DNA of 64,000 nt from Polytrichum commune (lineage: Eukaryota > Streptophyta > Polytrichopsida > Polytrichales > Polytrichaceae), in the NCBI GenBank assembly GCA_950295325.1, contig OX485803.1, positions 11,532,001-11,596,000 of the forward strand, given 5' to 3'. Shown piece by piece: positions 1 to 8,874 of the stretch. Every line of letters starts with the position of its first letter. Within the stretch, counting starts at the first letter, position 1. The notes under the pieces are model-generated. The model saw only the letters and a program-made list of their open reading frames with translations. It was not told where the DNA came from and made no database searches. Made by a program: the position numbers and the translations under genes.

Positions 1-60
1 TATGACCCTGGTGTTGGTTGGAGTCTTGCAGTGGGTACCCAATACCTACCTAGCCGCTAG
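1..60 (+). CDS. possible 3' end of an upstream gene
   Basis: The first 57 bases read as an open frame ending SLAVGTQYLPSR followed by TAG at 58-60. The following bases look like an AT-rich 3' flank. No family is recognisable from 19 residues and the true frame cannot be fixed without upstream sequence, so this is only a possible gene end. Confidence 0.2.
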   Translation, partial: YDPGVGWSLAVGTQYLPSR

Positions 61-1262
61 CTCACCCAGCTATACATCATCAGCGCTTACTACTACTACC
101 TGTGGGAAGGCTTTCCGCATCCATACCTAGTTCATAGTAGACTCTAGTGCAGTAAGATTCACTTTTTGTGAGTGTTCTTCAAGGGGTTTAACATGTGATT
201 GTCGGGCCTGTATACTTGGACCATGAAGAACAATCGAAAAGAGGGAACAGGTAGTTCTTTTTTCTTTATGTTCCTATCACATTTCACAGCTTTAGTGAGA
301 TAAGGGAAGATGGTCTATTCAGATTTTTATAGGTTATGACACTTTGATTGGCGTTCTGTACATTGTACAACATCAGGGCACTGCACATAGACGCATGTTA
401 TTTGGGCTGCCCTTGCAGAAACTAGTCTCAACTGTGGAAGTTTTGGAGGCTCAGGACGAAGGATCAAGAACCCCATTCTGATATATTCAATGCAAACTTA
501 ACTAGTTCAAGGCATCTGTTATGGTGCTCTTGTCAGTCATTTCAGAAAACCAAATTAAGCCCCAAGTGGAGTTTGTGGCCATTTATGTCTTAATGATTTC
601 TATTTATCCAATTTTATGCATCAGAATTCTGTAAGCACATTTCAAGAATTTTTGGCCCTCAAGGGGCCACAGTTATTTATCTCCAAACTCATTATTTCTT
701 GGGTCTATGGTGCTGCAACTTATAATTGACAAACCCAATTTTAAGCAGCCAAAATTGAAGCTGAAAAAAGTAAATCAATTTAACCCATTTATTAATCAAT
801 TTAATCTATACTACGCTACATCTTTGGTTCCTCACCCATCCCTTTGCTTGTTCTCTCAAAAAGAAAAGTATATTCCACCTCAAGATTAACAAGCTTGTGT
901 CACACTTCCAAGCAAAAGCAATAGAATCTTTTAAGTAGGTTCTCAAGTGTCTAATAACAAAAAAGGTTCCTCCGATTGACTAGTTTGCGATGAAAACATA
1001 AAAGACTACAACATTTATATTCATTTTCATTGGTACTCGTTTACCAATACTAGTAACTTGTTATATTGCTAATTTGCCTTATCTTTGAACATCTATGGCT
1101 CTGTGAAAAATTCAAATTCAAATTCAAATTGAAAAATGATAGAATGAAGCCAGAGCAAAGCTCTCTCTAATTGCATTCCAACATTGTGTCTAACTGGTGT
1201 GCAAACATTTTCCTTAACAATTCCAACAAAGGGAAAATATTGCTAGTTGAAAGTGTCCGGCA
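61..1262. other. intergenic, no gene seen
   Basis: AT-rich DNA with no open frame that looks coding on either strand and no inverted or tandem repeat of note. It ends at the TATA-like motif upstream of the possible small secreted-protein gene. Confidence 0.5.
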
Positions 1263-1263
1263 C

Positions 1264-1271
1264 TATATAAG
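1264..1271 (+). promoter_or_regulatory. TATA box candidate
   Basis: TATATAAG lies 142 bases upstream of the ATG at 1413, which fits a core promoter with a 5' UTR of about 110 bases. The motif is seen directly; its use is inferred. Confidence 0.35.
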
Positions 1272-1412
1272 TACAAAATGTAGCCTCTCTCAAGTTTGTG
1301 CCTCAACACAAAATTCGCTTCTCAGCTTTGGAAATATTATTGTTTCACAAAGTTCCAACCCTTAGAGGGTGCAGATTTTGTGCCGGAATTGTTGTTCGAA
1401 GGGAAGCAAGAT

Positions 1413-1948
1413 ATGCCTTCTAGAGCAGTCATTTTATGCGGAATGTTGGGGATGTTTTTTTCTATCTGTTTGGCAGAAGCCGCAACTCCCCATAGTATCT
1501 GGAAGTGGATCAAAGTCCTACATCTTATTAAACAATTGTTTGAACGGTATCATATTTGCCTATGACGTTTGATTTCTTAGTGACTTTGAGAATAACCTTA
1601 CTTTGTGACATTGTTGAAATTTCAGTGTTTGAACCATTCATGTACACAGGAAGTACTTATGCACTAACAACCTGTAGCACCTAATATTGCATTCTAATCT
1701 CCATAACTGAGTAGACAGATGCCGCAACCTCATGGACTGGTGATGATGATCTGAGGATGCAACTCAATGTAAATTTCAGTGCAATTTGGCAATTTGTTTT
1801 GATAAAATCGGCTCCTGGAGCTGAATGGGGTCTTCTGAATGATGAAAACCTGAAGGTCACTGACGAAATTGCACTTTTCCACACAGATTACAAAGCCTCA
1901 ATCAAATTCCCTGATCCTGCACATGAATGTGCGCGCAGCTGCTCCTGA
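1413..1948 (+). CDS. possible small secreted protein, two exons
   Basis: The ATG at 1413 opens a hydrophobic N-terminus (MPSRAVILCGMLGMFF, then SICLAEA) with the look of a cleaved signal peptide. A donor at 1495 (CATA/GTATCT) and an acceptor ending at 1718 (GTAGACAG) join phase 1 to phase 1, giving exons 1413-1494 and 1719-1948 and a 103-residue product. It has no recognised family; the mature part holds WTGDDDLRMQL and APGAEWGLLNDENL and ends in HECARSCS. The same frame stays open for about 35 codons after the TGA at 1946-1948 and still looks coding, so this may be a pseudogene or a gene with another exon. A TATA box at 1264 supports transcription. Unidentified. Confidence 0.35.
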
Positions 1949-2090
1949 GATGCTCATCTCACTGTTGACGAGTGCCTTGAACCTAGCAACAATCAGTTGG
2001 TTGATTTGTTAAAGGCCATTTTGCATCCCACCATAATTTCATGTTCGCAAGAAGAAATCTTCCCCATAATTCCATCCTGTGGCGAGGCCT

Positions 2091-2198
2091 GTGCGAAACC
2101 AGTTCATCACAGTCCTCGTCCTCAAAAGATTTTGGGTAACAAAGTTCTCTTACCCCAACACTTTTGAGCACGAGGACTGCGATGAACTGGTTTCGCAC
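2091..2198. repeat. long hairpin from an inverted coding duplication
   Basis: Arms 2091-2139 and 2150-2198 are reverse complements with about six mismatches over 49 bases, separated by a 10-base loop. The right arm on the plus strand reads TFEHEDCDELVSHMPNIDLHK then TAA at about 2221, with AATAAA just after. The left arm read on the minus strand gives the near-identical SFEDEDCDELVSHRP. The hairpin is therefore an inverted copy of a coding segment, one known route by which young plant microRNA or siRNA loci arise. Confidence 0.6.
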
Positions 2199-2224
2199 AT
2201 GCCGAACATCGATCTGCACAAGTA

Positions 2225-3190
2225 ATAATAAATATGTTGCGATGAGGTCACAAAGTTTATACTGGACCTGCGCAGAGGAGGTGTTAGCATGGAAACTCCT
2301 AATTCTTAATCGAGATGTAGCGTTACGTTCGCAGCCGTGGAAAGTATGGAAACTTCAAATCGCGAAAGGAAAATTCCTATATTCATTCGACATAGCAAGA
2401 ATGTCTAAATCTGTGACTTCATCATCAGGACGTAAGATTTAGTAATATCAGTTCCCAATTTCTAAAATTCAACGTCATCCATCAGGTTAAGCTTTCAATG
2501 ACCTGAGGTTATGCGACATTGAGAATCAGTCCAGTGGAAATTAACACAACATGATAAACTCATTGGTTCGAATGGTTCTCCAGAAATCCCTACCTATTGG
2601 GGTGCACTTATACCTCCTGGGTACTACCCAATCATGAGTACACGAACCTGTGCAATCACCGATACCCTCTGGCCGTTGCCCAGTACAAGTCTAAGAAATC
2701 ATAACCTTAACGGTCACAGGGTTACTACCCATCAATTACTTCAGACTGGATGCGGTACATCTATCTTGGTGACAACAAAGAAGCATCTTGACTTTTTATG
2801 TTCGATTCTACTTAGATACTTCAGTTGGGAGAAATTTAGCATATTTTAATTAAGCCGAAATGCAAGTGACTTGCTTGAGATGGGCCTGAGATTCAAACCC
2901 CTTTTACACAATTTATTTCCCTTGAGTGAGCCGGTGATCTCCAAAATAGATGAATTGGTGATCAATCAGAAGACCTAAGTTCCTGCCTCCTTTAGTTACA
3001 AGGTTTTCAGATTGCCCACCTGCGAGGTCATATTCATTGGGGGACTCGAAGTTCCGTTAAACCTCAGTTATCGATAATTAAGAAAGTACACCCAAAACTG
3101 ATCTACGAGGATTTAAGTACCAAAGGAGTCGGAGATAACAGGGATACGAAGTCTCGGTAATTTAATTAAATGCCGTTTTGTGGGTTGCTA
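2225..3190. other. no confident gene; scattered coding-like pieces
   Basis: Short stretches look protein-like, for example one near 2635-2700 that reads HEYTNLCNHRYPLAVAQYKS, but stops break every frame and no family is recognisable. This may be decayed gene material linked to the pieces at 1.4-2.2 kb. Confidence 0.3.
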
Positions 3191-3195
3191 GGTAG

Positions 3196-3535
3196 TTATT
3201 GCGCATCGAGATCAACAGGCATAGAAATGATTGTTTCAATTCCAGAAACTTCTTCTTGCGAGTTCAGTCCACTTCCGACTTGCTTGATCAAAATCAAGAG
3301 CATTTGAAGAACAGCTGAGTTGGCAAGTACATTTCTGCCGACGACGCTGTTGCCTTTAGTTAAAGGACCTGCTCGCAAGTTTTCCCAAATAAAAACCAGG
3401 AGCAGCTGCTTTGTTTCAATTATCCTCTGCTTGAACTAATCAACTGGAGGAGCACGAAGTACCTCCAGCATATTTCTGACATTCCGAGAGAAAACGTTAG
3501 GATCGGCAAGAAGTAGAGTTTGAGTATTATAGCTG
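3196..3535 (-). pseudogene. unidentified coding remnant or terminal exons
   Basis: On the minus strand from about 3535 the frame reads YNTQTLLLADPNVFSRNVRN, then MLEVLRAPPVD, then TAG at 3438-3436, and goes on in the same frame as FKQRIIETKQLLL, NLRAGPLTKGNSVVGR and SGIETIISMPVDLDAQ to a stop at 3198-3196. The composition is strongly protein-like. The TAG could be a nonsense mutation, or the end of an intron (GATTAG/TTCAAG), in which case 3196-3435 is a last exon. A further coding-like piece (LEYENLCEKINVQFQ) lies upstream near 3600-3660. The family is not recognised. Confidence 0.35.
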
Positions 3536-3539
3536 CCTC

Positions 3540-4458
3540 AAGCGAAATAGCAGTTACTCAAACACTTAAGCACAGGTGTCCATTCTTCTAATCTCATTGA
3601 AATTGCACGTTTATTTTCTCGCAAAGGTTCTCATACTCCAATCTACGGTCAGAATGTGATGTTCTTGAAATTCATTTTCTGCGTCTCAAGAGGCCTGTAA
3701 GCGACATCATATGTTTTTTACAAGAATTTCCGAATTGGTCATGTCAACATCGACCTACATCGTAAATTTTGTAGCCTAGTGTACACGATGTCCATTCTTT
3801 CCAAGCCTACTATATGGTGTAGAATCCTTTGTGGGTTCATTACCTACTTCCAGCCTGGAGAAATGCCATTTTTATAAATGACTAACTAATTAGAATAAAC
3901 TGAATGTAACTTTCATAACTGCAAATTAAACTTCATGGAAGCATATATAGTAGTGTGTTTTATAATAGTTTACGTACTTCTGAGAGCAGGACAAAGAACA
4001 CTTGACTTCATCATAGTAAGAAATCTCACTGCCCAGAATTTGCACGGAAACCACGCCGAGAGCAGAAACTTACTGTTTTTTCTCGGAGTGACGAGTGTCG
4101 TCACCAACCGGAGGATAGTAAACTCTGAATCTTGTACTGATCTGAACTATATGTGAAATCCACACCCTCCATTGGACATAATTTCCTCTCCTGTAGATGC
4201 CCTCCTTTAAAAGCCTTCCGTTGCCTCATTTCCAGCGTCTTCAGTCTACTCCTCGTAGTCGCTGCAGTGGGTCCGCTCCTGCTCCGGGACCGATCGACTA
4301 CAAGGTAGTAGCAGATGTACTCATCATCTACTCGGAGGTCATCCATTTCGGACCTCATTGCAGTTATTTTTGCAGTCACCGGTGTAACTATAAGTTCTGC
4401 AGCTCATCACGCTCTGAAGCAGTACTGGCGCTGCAGGTTACATTGATCGACCCGCGAC
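3540..4458. other. upstream region of the STIG1-like gene
   Basis: No convincing gene apart from the coding-like piece near 3600-3660. The last 260 bases become GC-richer towards the ATG at 4459. A TATATA motif at about 3944-3949 is too far upstream to be assigned with any confidence. Confidence 0.35.
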
Positions 4459-5622
4459 ATGGCGAGAGGGTTAAGTCGTAGATTCAGATTCCTGTGGCTT
4501 GCGGGGATCGTCTTTGTCGTTGTAGCTCTGTATGTTGTGCAGGCAGCAGAGGTGGAGGGAATTCATCACGAATCTGTTCAGGATGAGGTTAGTGGTGATG
4601 ACGGTAGGCCCACGATGCTGATGTCGCCGGCGGCGGGGATGATTAATCGAGGCAAGAGCCGGTTTCTGTCAACCTCTTCATACTACGGAGGCTACAACAT
4701 TGGTCACTGCAAGGTGGAGGTGTGTCAGAACGAGCAAAGACCCGACGGTCGCGGCCCTCGCTACGGCAAGGCAGGTTGCTGTAACGACCAGTGCATCGAC
4801 TTGTTCCACGACAAGCGACACTGCGGAGCCTGTGGTAGGCGGTGCGGCCCTGTCGACGTCTGCTGCGAGGGGACGTGCAGGAACATCTACGGCAGCGATC
4901 GGAACAACTGCGGTGGATGTTTCAAGCGTTGTGGATATGGCGTCCGATGCATGTTTGGCATGTGTGGATACACCTCCGGTGGTGGTGGTGGTGGTGGATA
5001 TCAACCTCCTCTGAGTCCTCCTCCTCACCATGGCGGTGGTCGTCCTCCCAAAACACCTCCGGCACCAAAACCTCGTCCTCGCAAGCCGAAACCACCACCT
5101 GGCCGACATCATTATCCGAAACCTCCATCTCACCATTATCCGAAACCTCCATCTCACCATTATCCGAAACCTCCATCTCACCATTATCCGAAACCTCCAT
5201 CTCACCATCATCCGAAACCTCCATCTCACCATCATCCGAAACCTCCGTTTCGGCATGAACCCCGCCCGAGACCTAGACATGGTGGAGGACATCATAATCA
5301 CCAGCACAGACCGCCCAGCCACAGCAGGCCCCGGCGGCATCGTCACGGCAGAAGTCCTCCGACCTACCACAATCCTCGAACACCTGGCACTCGGGGTCGA
5401 CCGTCATCACCATCTCGCAATCCTCGACACAGTAAGCCAGTTCATCGCAGGTCTCGTGGTCCCAGCTCTTATGGCGGCACACCTCGCCGTCCCAAGCCGC
5501 AGCCTTACAACCCTTATGGCGGCACACCTCGCCATCCCAAGCCACAGCCTTACAACCCTTATGGCGGCACACCTCGCCATCCCAAGCCGCAGCCTTACAA
5601 CCCTTATGGCGGGACGCCGTAA
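4459..5622 (+). CDS. secreted STIG1-domain protein with His/Pro-rich repeat tail
   Basis: An intronless frame of 387 residues. Residues 1-29 form a signal peptide (basic MARGLSRRFRF, hydrophobic core, VVQAA cleavage region). Residues 84-169 hold 16 cysteines in the Stig1 pattern, including CCNDQC, HCGACGRRC, CCEGTC and NCGGCFKRC. STIG1 proteins are small apoplastic plant proteins, best known from stigma exudate. The unusual part is the tail from residue 172: a glycine run, Pro/Lys-rich sequence, six octapeptides HH(Y/H)PKPP(S/F) at 217-264, then His/Arg-rich sequence and about three copies of PYGGTPRHPKPQPYN to the C-terminus. The 24-bp and 45-bp DNA repeats underlie these. The tail resembles cell-wall Pro-rich or extensin-like proteins and could bind pectin or metal ions (inference). 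The gene is much GC-richer than its flanks. The stop follows directly on the last repeat. Confidence 0.88.
   Translation: MARGLSRRFRFLWLAGIVFVVVALYVVQAAEVEGIHHESVQDEVSGDDGRPTMLMSPAAGMINRGKSRFLSTSSYYGGYNIGHCKVEVCQNEQRPDGRGPRYGKAGCCNDQCIDLFHDKRHCGACGRRCGPVDVCCEGTCRNIYGSDRNNCGGCFKRCGYGVRCMFGMCGYTSGGGGGGGYQPPLSPPPHHGGGRPPKTPPAPKPRPRKPKPPPGRHHYPKPPSHHYPKPPSHHYPKPPSHHYPKPPSHHHPKPPSHHHPKPPFRHEPRPRPRHGGGHHNHQHRPPSHSRPRRHRHGRSPPTYHNPRTPGTRGRPSSPSRNPRHSKPVHRRSRGPSSYGGTPRRPKPQPYNPYGGTPRHPKPQPYNPYGGTPRHPKPQPYNPYGGTP
5107..5250 (+). repeat. 24-bp coding minisatellite, six copies
   Basis: Six tandem 24-bp units (CATCATTATCCGAAACCTCC plus four bases) encode HHYPKPPS. The first four are almost identical; the last two carry TAT to CAT (Tyr to His). 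Near-identity suggests recent expansion or gene conversion within the STIG1-like gene. Confidence 0.9.
5467..5616 (+). repeat. 45-bp coding minisatellite near the C-terminus
   Basis: About three and a third tandem 45-bp units (PYGGTPRHPKPQPYN) run almost to the stop codon. Copies differ at single bases (CGCCGT or CGCCAT; AAGCCG or AAGCCA). Confidence 0.85.
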
Positions 5623-6570
5623 ACAGTATTTACAACATTCCATCAGGAGTCGGAATTGAACCCGAACGACGTGAATCTGACGGAGACATGATCATCATTG
5701 GCCCATGCCGAATGTAATAGAAGTCATCTAGTACATGATGTAATTCTGTCACCTAATTGATACCTCACCCATAGAGCTCAGGTTAACATTGTTTCAGATG
5801 AAAATGTCGTGTGCGGTCGTGTCTATAGAATAAGTCGGAAACAGTGGACTCCGGATTCATAGACTTTCCTCCATGATTTTAGTACGACTGCTTGAAGCAC
5901 TTTTGTATCCTGGATTGGAGTGAGCATAGTGCACCTCTGAATGTCTTGGCCAGACTTACAGGCTCTGGTTGTTTCAGTTATTAAAGTGTAGACTGGAGAT
6001 TAGCTAGCCTTGAAGTCAATTCAATTGTAGGAGGTGCATGATAATGCCGCTCCTTCAGCTCAGCGGTGGCGAGGTATTAATTAATTTAATGCTTTTTTTT
6101 TCACGTCCAATGGATGTTGTAAAAAATAATGAGATTTTTGAATAGCCCTTTGTGAATAATATCCTGATCTGAATGCACTACGTCGGGTCTTAAGGTTGCA
6201 TCATTTTCAGATTTCCAGTGTTAGCGGCAGTTGTTGTTTTGCATTAAGTGCTTACGGTCGACTTAAATTCTTCTTTCTCACTCTAGGCGAGGTGAGCTTT
6301 CAAGTGTTCGAAGGTCTGTACGACTTGCATTTGTAATTTCGGTGCATACTGTGGTACGAAGTGGTAAATCCTGAATAAATGTACAGAGTATTGACGACTA
6401 AACCTCTGTTTGGATTCTCTTCATTCTTCTCGTTACATTCATTCCTTATCTAAATCTCGCTGTCAGTTACATATTTCGAACATCATTTTACAAGATAGGT
6501 GAAGAACCGACTTAGATGAAGAAACTCAACAATGAGATAGCCTTCTCACCCACAAAGAGCCTTTGAATAT
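5623..6570. other. 3' flank, no further gene seen
   Basis: AT-rich sequence with no coding-like frame. AATAAA at 6374-6379 is a possible polyadenylation signal but lies 750 bases past the stop, so its link to the STIG1-like gene is uncertain. Confidence 0.4.
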
Positions 6571-8248
6571 CCCGGGGTGGCAACTCACCCTTTCAGAACA
6601 GGTGTTCTAAATCACTTCTAATACTTCTAATGATTTGATGATCTGTTCTTTCACAATGAGAAGAAAATTGCGATTTGTTTCTGAATTAGAAAAAAAAATC
6701 ACTTTCAAATGCCATATTTTAGAAGAATTTATCTGGCTTGTCACAGTTTTTCACCGGACCAAACTTGTTACCACTTTTATGTCTAACGACCATTAAAAAA
6801 TGTAGTTCGCATTTTCTCAGTGCACCCAATTTCTTCGTGTACTAAATTCATAATCTTAGAAGGATAGTGGATCCGGTCTTTTTGATTGTCGAACGGCGAA
6901 ATTGTATACATGTGTGCTTCTAATCATGTCAGTTAGTCCAGCTTCTTGTTTCTTACAATTTGGGTAATTCACCTAAATATTTATTCGGCATTCTGCTTTC
7001 ATCAAAATGACATGGGTAGCCTACCGGGTATTTGACCTACCGTAAATGCAACAAATCCTACAGGCTAGGCTTATCTCAGATTTCAACGCAGTCGGAGACG
7101 GTGGAGGCTAATGGGAGCTGCAGGACAACATAAGACAAATGGGACAAGATCAATGCCATAACCTCCGCTTCTTGCTTCTTTAGGTGAACACTCCATTGCC
7201 TTTTATAGTAGCCAAGCTCTTGCAGGCTACTTGTCAACGATGGCCTGGAGATTTATGGAGATTATGAACACCTTGACTGATGTAGAAATCATCATCTTTA
7301 AGAAACTTCAAGAAATAGTTAACACGTTGTTTAGAAAGGATTCACAGCAATTTCCACTGAAACAGTTGTAGGTGACAGAAAAATCGGGTTTGAGGAAAAG
7401 GAGAGCAAAAGAATTAAGATCCAAAGAAACGATCGATGCGGGCCAGGCATCTCTTTTTGAACTTGACAGAAAATTAGAAGGATTTGATCCTACCATTAAG
7501 TAAAAGAACCTCTGACAGGCATCAAGGCATCATCAGTGGAGTTATATAACTTGTTTGATTATCCACAGAATTCAAGCTTCTTCAATTATACATGAATATG
7601 ATTCAAGCAGTCTGTAATATGAAGGTGACCGCCACGGGATATGTCGACTTGAAATTTTTAAGAGAGGTGCATGACACGGAATATCCTGAATTGCATGATG
7701 GTCGCCATGTCGGAAGACCCATCTCCTATGATCTGCAATTTCCAATTTCCACCTGGAATTTTCTGCTGCCTCGCACTCGTGTGCAATATGCACTTTTTTT
7801 GAAGGAAACAAATGCAATTTCTACCTGGAGTTATCCGTCGCCTGACCCTGGGGTAGCAACTCTCCCTTTTAGAACAGTTGTTTCTAAAACACTTCTAATA
7901 CTTTCTAATGAATTGATGATTTCTTCTTTCACAAAGTGGAGAAACATGCTTGGAAAGAGGGGATTTTGAGGAATCCATTGATACAATTTGTGCTTGAAAC
8001 TGAAAGGTTTGCACTTTCAACTGTCCTTTTTAGAATTAATTAAAAGCCACTTTTCTAAAACAGGGATCACCATCCAGGACCCCTAGGTGTTGGATATCAC
8101 TTCTTAGAAGTAAAGAAGTCCTGAAATTGCTTCTAATGTAAAAATAGCTCCCAATTGATGCTTCTTAGAAATGGTTTAGCAGCTCCAAATCATTTTCTAA
8201 AGACGGTGGCCCCGGCGAGTGCTACAGAATATTAGTTGCCACCCCGGG
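6571..8248. repeat. region bounded by inverted CCCGGGGTGGCAACT motifs
   Basis: CCCGGGGTGGCAACT occurs at 6571-6585, a variant (CCCTGGGGTAGCAACT) begins at 7846, and the exact reverse complement lies at 8234-8248. About 80 bases after the first two copies are also similar (AGAACAG, TTCTAATACTT, TTGATGAT). The layout suggests a TIR element, either 6571-8248 or a 400-bp element 7846-8248 beside a second end. No target duplication was found and no coding content is evident. Confidence 0.4.
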
Positions 8249-8706
8249 CGTTTGTCAGAAGCTTTTATGCGACTTTTCATGTGTGCAAATTGTACACACG
8301 GAGTCTTCTATAATCACTACATACTAATGTGCATTTTGAATTTATGACACAGATTTGCATACTTATATTGCTGCGTCACCAATTAATTTATATATTCAGA
8401 TGTGATATTGCAGAAGCTTGTCAGTAGTCGGATTGAAAGTGTAAGTGTGAAGGGTTTCGCATAATTACACATGTCAAATTCAGCTTGTTCGAGGTTTCCT
8501 ACGCACAGGCAGGCAGTTTCTATAGATGCTCTACGAGTCCGTTATGCAATGCTTGCGGGACTCGAAGTGGCAGAGATATGTTGCCATTTTAGGGTTTTTT
8601 TCAGTTTAAGGTGGCGGCACTCAAAATGTTAATTACTTCCCTCAGGAGTAAGGTAAGATGCTGAAAACCTTCTTGCGGCAGTTTGAGTGGCGGGAAACGG
8701 TAAGGT

Positions 8707-8874
8707 AATTCGGGGATCCACCTGCCCAAATTCCCTGTTCTCGTCCTTCTCCTTCCTCGCTTTCTTTAGAAAGCTACCAGCTGAATGCTCCAACTCATCC
8801 GGGAAAGTCTGGGCCTCCCTCCGAATCTTGCTTGCGGACACGGCGCCATGGATGTCCGAGAGTCTATGGCTCAT
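8707..8874 (-). pseudogene. coding-like fragment, unidentified
   Basis: The minus strand reads MSHRLSDIHGAVSASKIRRE, QTFPDELEHSAG and LKKARKEKDENREFGQ, and could end at a donor (GGGCAG/GTGGAT). The charged composition looks like real protein, but there is no family match and no adjoining exon, so it may be a captured gene fragment or chance. Confidence 0.2.

Noticed and set aside
4678..5370. 230-codon minus-strand frame opposite the STIG1-like gene
   Set aside because: It is the antisense of the repeat region (RFRIMVRW units) and has no independent signal or domain.
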